DNA from: Ruminococcus sp. AF31-8BH
GTDB taxonomy: Bacteria > Bacillota > Clostridia > Lachnospirales > Lachnospiraceae
Direction of reading: 5' to 3'
NCBI RefSeq assembly: GCF_003460605.1
Contig: NZ_QTVN01000002.1
Span: forward strand, 240,781 to 304,780
Length of the DNA stretch: 64,000 nucleotides
Positions 7,795-15,565 of the stretch are shown piece after piece. The position numbers and the translations under genes were made by a program. Numbering within the stretch: position 1 is the stretch's first letter; each line of letters begins with the position of its first letter. Under the pieces are notes generated by a model. That model was given only the letters and a program-made list of their open reading frames with translations. It made no database searches and was not told the origin of the DNA.

Positions 7795-7889
7795 TGGCAA
7801 ATGAAGATTTAAGAGTTATCACAAAAGCGAAGCAATTAGCCAAGCATACGTTAATTATGACTAATCTTAAGCGGACAAGAACCTTCTAA
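7791..7889 (+). pseudogene. Truncated Avd-like (DGR accessory) reading frame, 32 aa
   Basis: ATG 7791 overlaps the stop of target 2 (ATGA). The product begins MMANEDLRVITKAKQLAKHT, which resembles the first helix of Avd/four-helix-bundle proteins that accompany DGR reverse transcriptases. It then stops at 7887-7889 after NLKRTRTF, where an intact Avd would continue for about 90 residues. From 7890 to 7960 no gene is apparent, only an open stretch in another frame ending at 7953. Probably the remnant of an avd gene after deletion. The assignment is by remembered pattern from a short stretch. Confidence 0.45.
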
Positions 7890-7969
7890 AAAATCCAAAA
7901 AGTCATTGGAGGATTTAAGAATTTCCTTACACGCCGCACAAATTACATATTGAAAGCGAGGTGATGAAA

Positions 7970-8740
7970 ATGTTCATGCGAGTGGTAAACACAGGAAGCC
8001 AACATGGAAACTGCTATGTTCTGAAATCGAACAACGGAGAAATGCTTCTTCTGGACTGCGGATGCAAATACAAAGACATTTTGAAAGCTATTGATTACAG
8101 AACAAGTGATGTTTCTGGCGTATTGCTTAGTCATGAGCATGGAGATCACATCAAATCATTTCGAGAACTTATGAATGCTGGCATTCAGATTTACACCAAT
8201 GATGAAACCGTGGATCATCTGCAAATCATCACTGGTGAGTTAATGAAAGACATTCCAGAAAAAAGACCGTTTCGTGTTGGCTCATTTACAGTAATACCGT
8301 TTTATTTGCCACATACCACAAGAGATAAGGATACAGGACAACTTATTCCTTGCTTCAATTATGGGTATCTCATAGAGCATGAAGAAATGGGAAAGTTGTT
8401 GTACATGACTGACTTTGAATACTGCAAGTACAACTTCAAGGCAATGCGATTGAATCACTTGGTTATTGAGTGCAACTATTGTAGAGAATTGGTTGACAAA
8501 ACAGCTGAAAATTACACGCACAGGCTTAAAGGGCATTGTTCTTTAGATACTTGCAAAAGCTTAGTAAATACGAACCATACGGCGGCACTACGGACGGTAA
8601 CGTTGGTGCATTTGAGTAATGAAGCAGCTGACCCGGAACAGATTTTGAAGGAAATAAAAGAAGCAGTGGTTTGGGATGATGCACTGGTTCAGATTGCAAC
8701 ACCTGGACTGGAAATTAACTTGGACTTATGCCCGTTTTGA
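7970..8740 (+). CDS. Metallo-beta-lactamase-fold hydrolase, probable phage nuclease
   Basis: 256 aa. ATG 7970 lies 6 nt from GAGGTG; upstream in-frame GTG/ATG codons at 7961 and 7964 overlap that site. Metal-binding motifs include LLLDCGC, the signature SHEHGDH (about 53-59), a later LYMTDFEY and a C-terminal LVHLSN. MBL-fold proteins next to recT in Firmicute phages are thought to act as DNA nuclease or phosphodiesterase partners in recombination; here that is inference from context. Its separation from recT is due to the DGR-like cassette. Confidence 0.75.
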   Translation: MFMRVVNTGSQHGNCYVLKSNNGEMLLLDCGCKYKDILKAIDYRTSDVSGVLLSHEHGDHIKSFRELMNAGIQIYTNDETVDHLQIITGELMKDIPEKRPFRVGSFTVIPFYLPHTTRDKDTGQLIPCFNYGYLIEHEEMGKLLYMTDFEYCKYNFKAMRLNHLVIECNYCRELVDKTAENYTHRLKGHCSLDTCKSLVNTNHTAALRTVTLVHLSNEAADPEQILKEIKEAVVWDDALVQIATPGLEINLDLCPF

Positions 8741-8753
8741 AAGGAGAAAATTA

Positions 8754-9236
8754 ATGCCAAAAAAAATTAGAAACTATGTAATTAAAGGACAGGAACATGT
8801 AGACCGCAAAACAGGAAAAACAATTCCTTCACCTAGTGCATGGCGTTTAGTAAATGACTCACTTCCAGAACCCCCAATTGGTGATACTGCATGTTTGTAT
8901 TATGTAAAGCTGAAAAACTCTGAAAGAATCATCATGCTTGCATATACTGGAAATGGCGAATGGACTGACACACTAGGAAAAGAATACAAAGGTGTAGAGA
9001 CATGGCTTGAATATATGCCAAAAGAACATCCAATAGTCGAAAGAAAGACTTTCTTAAATGAAGATACTTTGAAAGCTATTGTTTCTGATTATATGGAAAA
9101 AACTGAAGGAGTTACGGTTAATACAAATAATGTATTTTTTAAAGTAGGAAGAAAATCTGTCGGCTATGGAATGAGTGAACATGAGGAATTGGTATTTATT
9201 GGATGCGATGTGATAGCTATAGGGGAGGAAAATTGA
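8754..9236 (+). CDS. Hypothetical phage protein, 160 aa
   Basis: ATG 8754 has AAAGGAGAAAATTA directly upstream and follows the hydrolase stop by 13 nt. The N-terminus is basic (MPKKIRNYVIKGQEHVDRK), the middle contains LKNSERIIMLAYTGNGEWTD and TWLEYMPKEHP, vaguely like the DUF551 small phage proteins, and the end is beta-rich. No confident family. Confidence 0.6.
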   Translation: MPKKIRNYVIKGQEHVDRKTGKTIPSPSAWRLVNDSLPEPPIGDTACLYYVKLKNSERIIMLAYTGNGEWTDTLGKEYKGVETWLEYMPKEHPIVERKTFLNEDTLKAIVSDYMEKTEGVTVNTNNVFFKVGRKSVGYGMSEHEELVFIGCDVIAIGEEN

Positions 9237-9238
9237 AA

Positions 9239-9562
9239 ATGAGCGTATTCAGCGTACCAGTAACGATTGGTATTAATGAGGAAGAAATTGCAAAGGAAAT
9301 CCGTAAAAATGTTGAGGACAGGGTAGTTGAAAAAATTACAAAGGAAATTAAAGAGGCTATTTACGAAAAATCCACATACGGAAGTAGGGATACAAATGAG
9401 CCGTTGAAAAGAATGGTTCGTATGCAGATTGGAGAAATATTGGAAAAGAACGAAAACGTGATCGTACAGGAAGCGGCAAAAGCCTTAGCAGATAAGATGA
9501 TTAAAACCAAGGCTGTGAAAGAAGCGATAAAAGAAACTATTGAAAAGGTCAATGAGGATTAA
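9239..9562 (+). CDS. Hypothetical phage protein, 107 aa, helical
   Basis: ATG 9239 is chosen because AGGGGAGGAAAATTGAAA sits just upstream. A short beta start (FSVPVTIGIN) is followed by almost continuous charged helix (EEIAKEIRKNVEDRVVEKI; AAKALADKMIKTKAVKEAI). Likely oligomeric. No family recognised. Confidence 0.6.
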   Translation: MSVFSVPVTIGINEEEIAKEIRKNVEDRVVEKITKEIKEAIYEKSTYGSRDTNEPLKRMVRMQIGEILEKNENVIVQEAAKALADKMIKTKAVKEAIKETIEKVNED

Positions 9563-9565
9563 CAC

Positions 9566-9922
9566 ATGAAAATCTTCTTAAAAACACTTGATAAACTGAA
9601 AAAGCCAGAACCTTCCGAACATGAATGCAAGTATGATAAAGGATGGAATGATGCAATCAAGAAAGTTGAAGAACTGATTTGTTCCTACAGCTCTGCGGAT
9701 ATGCGGATTCCAACAGATGTGAAGTTACCGCCGGAACCAGACAAAGGAGAAAACCCGGGAGATTGGAAAGAATATGCAGTTACAATTGATGGAGGTGTTC
9801 TTACAACAAGTCTTACTTATTTAGGAGACGGCGAATGGGGAAGCGTAGAAGCGTATGGGTTTGAGTATTACCCAGTCATTGCATGGCAGCCAATGCCACC
9901 AGTTTACAAAACAGGGAGGTAA
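9566..9922 (+). CDS. DUF551-like phage protein, 118 aa
   Basis: Starts 4 nt after the preceding stop. It ends with VIAWQPMPPVYK, the tryptophan/proline signature of DUF551-type small phage proteins (compare VIAWMPLPEPYK in the gene at 14642), preceded by a domain with GDWKEYAVTIDGG and YLGDGEWGS. Function of this family is unknown; genes of this type are common in Clostridial phage early regions. Confidence 0.55.
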   Translation: MKIFLKTLDKLKKPEPSEHECKYDKGWNDAIKKVEELICSYSSADMRIPTDVKLPPEPDKGENPGDWKEYAVTIDGGVLTTSLTYLGDGEWGSVEAYGFEYYPVIAWQPMPPVYKTGR

Positions 9923-9927
9923 CACCA

Positions 9928-10116
9928 TTGGAAATTACAATCGGAATTTGTGCAGAGGAAATCAAAGAAATCCTTGTTGAGCACATCAAGACAAAAGGGT
10001 TCAACGTAACAGAAGATGATATTTCCTTTGTTATCGGGAAAGAAGAAACTGTAACAGGAAATACAAAGAAAATCAAACACGCACTTATCAGGTGCGACAT
10101 TCAGATTGAGAGGTGA
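9928..10116 (+). CDS. Hypothetical phage protein, 62 aa, TTG start
   Basis: TTG 9928 follows GGGAGGTAACACCA. The product LEITIGICAEEIKEILVEHI with later DDISFVIGKEETV is a small alpha/beta protein without Cys. Similar phrases (ITIGI followed by EEI) start the protein at 9239, suggesting distant relatedness. It ends 6 nt before ssb. Confidence 0.5.
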   Translation: MEITIGICAEEIKEILVEHIKTKGFNVTEDDISFVIGKEETVTGNTKKIKHALIRCDIQIER

Positions 10117-10122
10117 TAAATT

Positions 10123-10533
10123 GTGAATATTGTTATTCTTTCTGGAAGATTAACTGCTGACCCAGATATCAGAATGGGAACGAATGATACCAAAATCGCA
10201 AGATATATTTTGGCTGTCGAGAGAAGAGTGAAAAAGAATACAGAAAGAAAATCTGACTTTATCACTTGCGTATGCCTTGGAAAAAATGCAGAATTCGCAG
10301 AGAAATATCTTAAAAAAGGCACGAAAGTAAATGTGCGTGGAGAATGGCAGACTGGAAACTATACGAACAAAAATGGCGAAAAAGTCTACTCAAATGATTG
10401 CCTTGTTGCAGAACATGAATTTGCAGAAAGAAAGAAACAGGAAGCAGACACACGACCAGTACCACCGACAGAACCTAGTTTCATGGATGTGCCAGATTTA
10501 GGCGGTATGGAAGATGAATTTCCGTTTAGTTAG
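10123..10533 (+). CDS. ssb: Single-stranded DNA-binding protein
   Basis: 136 aa, GTG start after GAGAGGTGATAAATT. The OB fold has NIVILSGRLTADPDIR, ARYILAVERR, FITCVCLGKNAEFAEKYL and KGTKVNVRGEWQTG; the tail ends in the acidic tip MEDEFPFS that recruits repair and replication proteins. Length fits a phage SSB. It protects single-stranded DNA during phage replication and RecT recombination. This is distinct from the two tandem-OB proteins at 749 and 1356, which lack such a tip. Confidence 0.93.
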   Translation: MNIVILSGRLTADPDIRMGTNDTKIARYILAVERRVKKNTERKSDFITCVCLGKNAEFAEKYLKKGTKVNVRGEWQTGNYTNKNGEKVYSNDCLVAEHEFAERKKQEADTRPVPPTEPSFMDVPDLGGMEDEFPFS

Positions 10534-10590
10534 GTAATGAAAAACGAGTGTAGAAAGCTTGTGGATCAAATAGAAAAGGAATGAAGCAAG

Positions 10591-11181
10591 TTGGATTATA
10601 AAAAACTTAGACAGGCAAAAGCTATTGAAGCAACAAACCGTGAAAGATGGTTAAAAGTTAATCCGAATCTGAACGACAAATCTGGAATTTATATGCTCAC
10701 TAGATGCGACGAAGAGGGATTCAAGTATGCGTACATAGGACAAGCAAAGCATATTTTATCAAGACTTTGTGGACACAACATGGGATACAAGTCGCATATT
10801 GACAGAAGCTTAAAAAAACATGGGGTACTTTCAAAAATTAATCCATATGGATGGAATGCGACATTTATAAATTGCCCTATATCAGAGCTTGATGAAAAGG
10901 AAAAATTTTACGAAAGACAATTTGCAGACCACGGTTATCAACTTAGAAATAAAACAGGTGGCGGTCAAGGAAAGGGGAAGAAACAAATTGACGAATTTCG
11001 TCCGGCAAAAGGATATAGAGATGGAATCCAACAGGGCAAAATAACCCTTGCAAGAGAACTAAAACACATCATTGATACTCACTTAAACGTATCAATAAGA
11101 CCAGAAAAAGTAAATAACAAAGTATCTATTAAGGCGTTGGAAAAATTCAACGACTTACTCAATGAAGAAAACTATCACTGA
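10591..11181 (+). CDS. GIY-YIG domain protein
   Basis: 196 aa, TTG start 10591 with AAAGGAATGAAGCAAG upstream. The domain shows GIYML (about residue 31) and YAYIGQAKHILSRL, with the Arg and later ELDEKEKFYERQFADHGYQLRN, where a Glu supplies the catalytic acid. C-terminal residues 130-196 form a basic and helical DNA-binding part. Probable endonuclease of homing or phage-processing type. Confidence 0.75.
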   Translation: MDYKKLRQAKAIEATNRERWLKVNPNLNDKSGIYMLTRCDEEGFKYAYIGQAKHILSRLCGHNMGYKSHIDRSLKKHGVLSKINPYGWNATFINCPISELDEKEKFYERQFADHGYQLRNKTGGGQGKGKKQIDEFRPAKGYRDGIQQGKITLARELKHIIDTHLNVSIRPEKVNNKVSIKALEKFNDLLNEENYH

Positions 11182-11237
11182 TTCTAACACACCAGTAGTT
11201 CTACTGGCTAAATTCAAAAGATAAAAAATAAAAATGA

Positions 11238-11284
11238 AAGGAGCTTGCCTTCAGCTGACGTAAGGGTGCACCGGGCTTCTTTTG
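11238..11284 (+). promoter_or_regulatory. Hairpin upstream of the phage methyltransferase
   Basis: AAAGGAGC near 11238 can pair with GCTTCTTT near 11275-11282, with further pairing of GCC and GGC inside. The left arm contains the only good Shine-Dalgarno-like AAAGGAG in the spacer, so the structure might hide a ribosome binding site. No terminator T-run beyond TTTT. Confidence 0.35.
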
Positions 11285-11287
11285 AAA

Positions 11288-12121
11288 ATGAAATTAAAGT
11301 GTGAAATATATCGTGATTCTATGCAGAACTATAAAAAATACGCAATTCCAAGAGCGCAACTCGTAATTGCTGATGTTCCATACAATGTAGGATGTAATTT
11401 CTACGGAAGTAATCCTATGTGGTACACGGGCGGAGACAACAAGAACGGCGAAAGTAAACTTGCTGGTAAAGCAGCATTCAATTCAGATTTCAATTTCAAT
11501 CTGTATGAATACTTCCATTTTTGTTCAAAAATGTTGAAGAAAGAACCAAAAAAGGCAGGTGTAAGAGGAAGAAGTTCAGACGCACCATGTATGATAGTGT
11601 TTTGTTCATTTGAACAAATTCAAACTCTGATTAATGCGGCGGCGAAACATGGATTTGTTCACTATATACCGCTTGTATTTATAAAAAACTACAGCCCACA
11701 GGTGCTTAAAGCAAATATGCGTGTGGTAGGTGCTACAGAATATGCTCTTGTATTCTACAGAGATAAACTTCCAAAATTCAGAAATGGAGCGCAGACGGAC
11801 GAAAACGGAAAGACTATTCGTGGAACCGGGAAAATGGTATTTAATTGGTTCCAATGGGAGAAGGACGGAAAAGATATTCCGAAAATTCATCCAGCGCAGA
11901 AACCAGTATCAGTTCTAAAACGACTGATTGAAATATTTACTGACCCTGGGGATGTAGTGATTGACCCTTGCTGTGGAAGTGGCAGCACATTGAGAGCCGC
12001 CATGGAACTTGGCAGAAGTGCATATGGATTTGAAATTGACAGGAACTTTTATAGCAGAGCAAAAAACGAAATGCTTGTTTTTGAAAATGATAGCCAAATG
12101 AGCATAGGAGATTTTATATAA
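11288..12121 (+). CDS. Phage DNA adenine or N4-cytosine methyltransferase
   Basis: 277 aa. ATG 11288 is chosen over the in-frame TTG 11282. Motif IV reads ADVPYN (a DPPY variant), and motif I is DVVIDPCCGSGST near the C-terminus followed by ELGRSAYGFEIDRNF, the order of beta-class amino-methyltransferases. HPAQKPVSVLKRLI is the usual segment before motif I. It would methylate the exocyclic amino group of a base in a specific sequence. No restriction partner is adjacent, so it is probably an orphan phage methylase protecting phage DNA. Confidence 0.85.
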   Translation: MKLKCEIYRDSMQNYKKYAIPRAQLVIADVPYNVGCNFYGSNPMWYTGGDNKNGESKLAGKAAFNSDFNFNLYEYFHFCSKMLKKEPKKAGVRGRSSDAPCMIVFCSFEQIQTLINAAAKHGFVHYIPLVFIKNYSPQVLKANMRVVGATEYALVFYRDKLPKFRNGAQTDENGKTIRGTGKMVFNWFQWEKDGKDIPKIHPAQKPVSVLKRLIEIFTDPGDVVIDPCCGSGSTLRAAMELGRSAYGFEIDRNFYSRAKNEMLVFENDSQMSIGDFI

Positions 12122-12134
12122 GGAGCATGATTAA

Positions 12135-12443
12135 ATGTCAGAAAATACAAACGAATGTGTAATTGAGTGGATTCCCGGAAGAGATTATGTAGGGGTTACT
12201 GCTAAGAACGGAAGTTCCTGGAAGAATAGATGTGAGGAATTAGAAAAGGAATTTCCAGACGATGTGAAAATTCTTGCCAGAAATAATGATGGATCTATTT
12301 TCGCTCACTTGCCGTATTCCTACATTAAAATCAATCCACCAAGAAAATATTCCGATGAAACAAAGAAGAAAGCTGCGGAAAGATTAAATAAAATGCGTGC
12401 AGAAAAAAGTAATACTGCGGAAGAAAATCCGTTTTGCCTATGA
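12135..12443 (+). CDS. Hypothetical phage protein, 102 aa
   Basis: ATG 12135 follows ATAAGGAGCATGATTAA. Residues 1-65 are beta-rich (CVIEWIPGRDYVGVTA; HLPYSYIKINPPRKYSD) and 70-95 form a basic helix (KKKAAERLNKMRAEK). No family recognised. The stop overlaps the next start (ATGA). Confidence 0.6.
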   Translation: MSENTNECVIEWIPGRDYVGVTAKNGSSWKNRCEELEKEFPDDVKILARNNDGSIFAHLPYSYIKINPPRKYSDETKKKAAERLNKMRAEKSNTAEENPFCL

Positions 12444-12733
12444 ATTACCGTCAGAGGAAATATAATGAGGGGCAATCTTCTAGAAATGATATTTACGGAT
12501 TTCTTGTCAAGTATTTTGAGAAACACGGATACATGCCTTCTTACGAAGAAATCATGGATGGAACAGACCTCACAAAGTGTACCGTCCAGAGACATATGCG
12601 GCAATTGGAGATGGATTCTCTGATTGCCACAGAACATCCGGGAGTATCAAGAGCGTACCGTTTGACGGAATACAGATACGAAAGGAAAAAATATGGGAAG
12701 CAAATTAAAGATGAAAGCGCCAAAGAAAAATAG
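12440..12733 (+). CDS. LexA-type winged-helix DNA-binding protein, 97 aa
   Basis: ATG 12440 overlaps the preceding stop. Residues 15-65 (DIYGFLVKYFEKHGYMPSYE, LTKCTVQRHMRQLEMDSLI) match the LexA N-terminal winged-helix layout. There is no peptidase domain, so it is not a LexA-like autocleaving repressor. Probably a small phage regulator. Confidence 0.6.
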   Translation: MNYRQRKYNEGQSSRNDIYGFLVKYFEKHGYMPSYEEIMDGTDLTKCTVQRHMRQLEMDSLIATEHPGVSRAYRLTEYRYERKKYGKQIKDESAKEK

Positions 12734-13079
12734 GGTGTTGGAATGTGACAATCAGATGTCACAGGCATTCGCCAGAGCCATGCAGAATTCACGTAAAGAG
12801 CTGGAAGTCATGCAAGATCAAGCCTATAACGATGGATTCAATACTGGTGATGACTGGGTGAATACGATCAATTCCGTAACTATGATGTTGGCATTAAGAA
12901 AACTGCATGGATTTTCAACCAAAAGGATTTTAGACGTAATCAATTGTGCAAATGAGTTTGTGGGACAAGCGAACCGTGGCGAAAGAAGCTTTATGAGCAT
13001 GATTGAGGAATTGGAATCTGAAACAGATGTACGGATTCCAGATTTGAATAAAGAATTGGTCAGAAGGTTCGGAAAATAA
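12693..13079 (+). CDS. Hypothetical phage protein, 128 aa
   Basis: ATG 12693 follows AAAGGAAAAAAT and overlaps the previous gene by 41 nt. Basic N-terminus (KLKMKAPKKNR), then helical segments (SQAFARAMQNSRKELEVM, VTMMLALRKLHGFSTKRI). No family recognised. Confidence 0.6.
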   Translation: MGSKLKMKAPKKNRVLECDNQMSQAFARAMQNSRKELEVMQDQAYNDGFNTGDDWVNTINSVTMMLALRKLHGFSTKRILDVINCANEFVGQANRGERSFMSMIEELESETDVRIPDLNKELVRRFGK

Positions 13080-13114
13080 AGGGAGAAAATCTAAGTGAGG
13101 AAAGTGAGGACACA

Positions 13115-13474
13115 ATGACAGAACAGGAAAAGAAGGAACTTCTGGATGAACTGGAAAAGCGCATTGACGAAAAATACAAAGGTTGTCTTACCAGAGAAGA
13201 TGTTGCAACCACATTAAAAGCACCGAGAGAAAAGTGGTTCAGAGACGAGAATGGGAACGGAAGAAATTCTCTGATGACGGATGCTTTTGATTCATCTATT
13301 ATCTCATGGCAGGTTTGGGAAACAATCAGAAAATTAACTTGCGTTATATGTGGTAAGCAGTATGTAAGACATCTTGCAAATGTAGAGAATGCGGATGAGA
13401 TTGCAGAGAAACTTTGCCAGTTTGTCTATGATTTAAAGATGGGATTTAAGAATCAGGAGGACACAAAATGTTAA
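13115..13474 (+). CDS. Hypothetical phage protein, 119 aa
   Basis: ATG 13115 preceded by GTGAGGACACA. Charged helical start (EKKELLDELEKRIDEKYK), a middle with ALKAPREKWF and one Cys pair (CVICGKQY). No family recognised. Its last codons overlap the next mini-frame. Confidence 0.6.
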   Translation: MTEQEKKELLDELEKRIDEKYKGCLTREDVATTLKAPREKWFRDENGNGRNSLMTDAFDSSIISWQVWETIRKLTCVICGKQYVRHLANVENADEIAEKLCQFVYDLKMGFKNQEDTKC

Positions 13475-13512
13475 TCAGAAGTCAGGATAAAGGGAAAATG
13501 GAATATGAGTAA
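13468..13512 (+). pseudogene. Fragment of a small phage gene (MLIRSQD start)
   Basis: ATG 13468 follows AATCAGGAGGACACAAA, a strong ribosome binding site. It encodes MLIRSQDKGKMEYE and stops at 13510-13512. The opening MLIRSQD is, from memory, the start of a common 60-90 residue phage protein, so this looks truncated just where the HNH-like gene at 13505 begins. Too short for a firm call. Confidence 0.35.
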
Positions 13513-14134
13513 GTTTGTAGACTTAACAGGAAGACGTTTCGGGAGATTAACAGTAATAAAGCGAAAAAAAACGGACGATACCAATAGAACATATTGGATA
13601 TGCCAATGTGATTGCGGAAACATAAAAACCGTAGAAGCATACGCGCTCAAAATAGGAAGAACAAAATCGTGCGGTTGTTTAAGCGTTGATATTGCAAGGC
13701 AAAAAGCTACAAGACACGGATTAAGGCATACAAGGATATATAACATCTGGCGCAATATGAAATATAGATGCGAGCACAAAGATCACCCACAATATATTGA
13801 TTATGGCGGTCGTGGAATATCTGTTTGTGAAGAATGGCATGATTTTATGATGTTTTATAAATGGGCAATAGAGAATGGGTATCAAGACAATTTAACGATT
13901 GACCGCATTGATAATAATAATGGATATTCGCCTGACAACTGTAGATGGGTGGATGCAAAAATACAAGGAAATAATAAAAGAAATAATTTGATTGTAGAAT
14001 TCAAAGGAAAGCCAATGACAATTTCTCAAATTTCAGATCTTACTGAAATTAATTATGAAAAATTAAGAAAGGCATTTCATTCTGGCCGTATATATAAAAT
14101 GTTTAATGAAGAGCCAGAAGATAGTGAGGTGTGA
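13505..14134 (+). CDS. HNH/AP2-like phage protein, probable homing-type element
   Basis: 209 aa. The family pattern is clear: DLTGRRFGRLTVI, a Cys set WICQCDCGN with TKSCGCL, then RIYNIWRNMKYRCE, YIDYGGRGISVCEEW and LTIDRIDNNNGYSPDNCRWV. Such proteins occur as selfish HNH-like or AP2-containing genes in phages. The C-terminal 50 residues form a helix-turn-helix-like tail (TISQISDLTEINYEKLRKA). It starts inside the truncated fragment at 13468, consistent with insertion into a resident gene. Confidence 0.65.
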   Translation: MSKFVDLTGRRFGRLTVIKRKKTDDTNRTYWICQCDCGNIKTVEAYALKIGRTKSCGCLSVDIARQKATRHGLRHTRIYNIWRNMKYRCEHKDHPQYIDYGGRGISVCEEWHDFMMFYKWAIENGYQDNLTIDRIDNNNGYSPDNCRWVDAKIQGNNKRNNLIVEFKGKPMTISQISDLTEINYEKLRKAFHSGRIYKMFNEEPEDSEV

Positions 14135-14136
14135 GT

Positions 14137-14430
14137 ATGAGGTATAGAAAAAAACCAGTTGTAATTGACGTGGTACAGTGGACTGGTACAAATCATCGAG
14201 AAATGTTCGATTTCCTGACGGACTATCAGTGTACAGACCAGTACATGTCGGCAGAAGGTAAGAATTTCTATATTGACCATTGGAAGGTCCCGGGCGGATT
14301 GGTTATTAAGACACTAGAGGGCGAACATCTGGCAAATATTGGTGATTATATCATCCGCGGTGTACACGGTGAATTTTATCCGTGTAAGCCAGATATATTC
14401 AGAGAAACTTATGAGGAGGTAGAAGCATGA
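14137..14430 (+). CDS. Conserved phage protein (KKPVVIDVVQWTG type), 97 aa
   Basis: ATG 14137 with GTGAGGTGTGAGT upstream; an in-frame GTG at 14131 is less likely. The pattern YRKKPVVIDVVQWTG, VIKTLEGEHLANIGDYII and GVHGEFYPCKPDIFRETYE is a well-known small phage protein of unknown function, common in Firmicute prophages. Overlaps the next start. Confidence 0.7.
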   Translation: MRYRKKPVVIDVVQWTGTNHREMFDFLTDYQCTDQYMSAEGKNFYIDHWKVPGGLVIKTLEGEHLANIGDYIIRGVHGEFYPCKPDIFRETYEEVEA

Positions 14431-14645
14431 AGTATAAATGCGTGAAGGCGTTCACATTAGATACATACGATGGTGATGGATTTTACGTTGACGGATACAT
14501 GGAAATTAAGGTAGGCGAAGTTTACGAAGTAGGAAATGAAAATATTATCGATGGAGAAATTCATCTTGACGGAGCGAACGTTAACAGATGGATTGAAATA
14601 TCGAAAGAAACGTTAGAAAAGCATTTTGTAGAGGTGGAAGCATGA
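14427..14645 (+). CDS. Hypothetical phage protein, 72 aa
   Basis: Overlaps both neighbours by 4 nt (ATGA). Small, acidic, beta-rich protein (KYKCVKAFTLDTYDGDGFYV; IKVGEVYEV) with the layout of short phage proteins that start with a conserved CVK strand. Function unknown. Confidence 0.6.
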   Translation: MKYKCVKAFTLDTYDGDGFYVDGYMEIKVGEVYEVGNENIIDGEIHLDGANVNRWIEISKETLEKHFVEVEA

Positions 14646-14986
14646 GTCATATCAAAGACAGATTATCGGATTATCATGATTTCATGAAGAAACTTGCGGA
14701 TGGCCACCAGATGGTTTTAGCAAGTGATGTTCTGGAAATGATAGAACAGATTAAGGATGATCTGGAACAGGACGAGAAAGAAAATGGTTGGATTCCTGTC
14801 AGTGAGAGATTACCGGAGAAAAATAAAGATGTAATTACAACTGTTAAATATAGTGGTTTTATGGGAATGTACGGAAGGTGGTTAAAGACAGCATTCATTG
14901 ATGGCTATGGCGAATGGAATGGAGAATGTATAGGCGGTGAAGTTATTGCATGGATGCCACTACCAGAACCATACAAGGAGGACTAA
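14642..14986 (+). CDS. DUF551-containing phage protein, 114 aa
   Basis: An N-terminal helix (1-45) is followed by the DUF551 pattern: GWIPVSERLPEKNKDVITTV, an aromatic strand, GEWNGE and VIAWMPLPEPY at the end. The family is widespread in phages and has no assigned function. Overlaps the preceding gene by 4 nt and ends one nt before the next start. Confidence 0.75.
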   Translation: MSHIKDRLSDYHDFMKKLADGHQMVLASDVLEMIEQIKDDLEQDEKENGWIPVSERLPEKNKDVITTVKYSGFMGMYGRWLKTAFIDGYGEWNGECIGGEVIAWMPLPEPYKED

Positions 14987-15139
14987 ATGGGATATTGCAA
15001 ATTAGAGTGTCCAGACGGTGAAACGCAATGTTGTATCTGCTGTGAGAAACAAGACGGTTGCGATAACCGGTGTGATATGATGGATAGCTACGAATATGCA
15101 GAAGATTGCGAAGATTATGTTGAGGAGGATGAGCCATGA
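14987..15139 (+). CDS. Cysteine-rich phage miniprotein, 50 aa
   Basis: ATG 14987 follows CAAGGAGGACTAA. It has eight Cys in the first 30 residues (CKLEC, CCICCEK, CDNRC) and an acidic tail; metal binding is likely. The stop overlaps the next ATG. Confidence 0.6.
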   Translation: MGYCKLECPDGETQCCICCEKQDGCDNRCDMMDSYEYAEDCEDYVEEDEP

Positions 15140-15237
15140 TTACATTCTTATTAGGACTTGCACTTGGAATCATAGTCGGAGTGGTTGGTCTTGTATGCGT
15201 AGCGATCATGTACGACAAACACCACCCAGACGATTAG
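15136..15237 (+). CDS. Small phage membrane protein, 33 aa
   Basis: ATG 15136 overlaps the preceding stop and has GAGGAGGATGAGCC upstream. One membrane helix (residues about 2-25, ITFLLGLALGIIVGVVGLVC) and a short charged tail MYDKHHPDD. No family. Confidence 0.55.
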   Translation: MITFLLGLALGIIVGVVGLVCVAIMYDKHHPDD

Positions 15238-15250
15238 AAAGGAGAACGGT

Positions 15251-15565
15251 ATGCTGACAAGGAATAAGAAACTGAAAGACTACGGTATTCCGGCTGAAGA
15301 TATTGAAAAACTGAATACGATGCTGAAAGACTTCCCGGCAGAATACGGATACCTGCTTTCCGGTGCTGCCTTGTCAGCTTGCCCGAAGAACACGGTGATA
15401 GCGGATATGGTTATTGAGAATATCTTGCACCGGAAAAGTTACAGGAAAATCAGCAAAGAAAGATATATCCCGATGAACCCGAAAGACTTCTACGGATACA
15501 GACGCAAGACCGTCGCTGTACTGTATGAGAGGATGCGGTTGTTGGGAGTGTGGGAGGAAAAATAA
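15251..15565 (+). CDS. Hypothetical phage protein, 104 aa
   Basis: ATG 15251 with AAAGGAGAACGGT upstream. Helical, with KKLKDYGIPAEDIEKLNTML and a C-terminal MNPKDFYGYRRKTVAVLYERM that could bind nucleic acid; it loosely resembles phage late-regulator (ArpU/RinA-like) proteins, but not enough to assign. Confidence 0.55.
   Translation: MLTRNKKLKDYGIPAEDIEKLNTMLKDFPAEYGYLLSGAALSACPKNTVIADMVIENILHRKSYRKISKERYIPMNPKDFYGYRRKTVAVLYERMRLLGVWEEK

Noticed and set aside
7794..8000. DGR reverse transcriptase or template repeat in the window
   Set aside because: No reverse transcriptase-like protein was seen in any frame, and the constant blocks of the variable regions occur only twice.
11282..12121. 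Complete restriction-modification system
   Set aside because: Only the methyltransferase is present; the adjacent GIY-YIG protein is not a recognisable cognate restriction enzyme.
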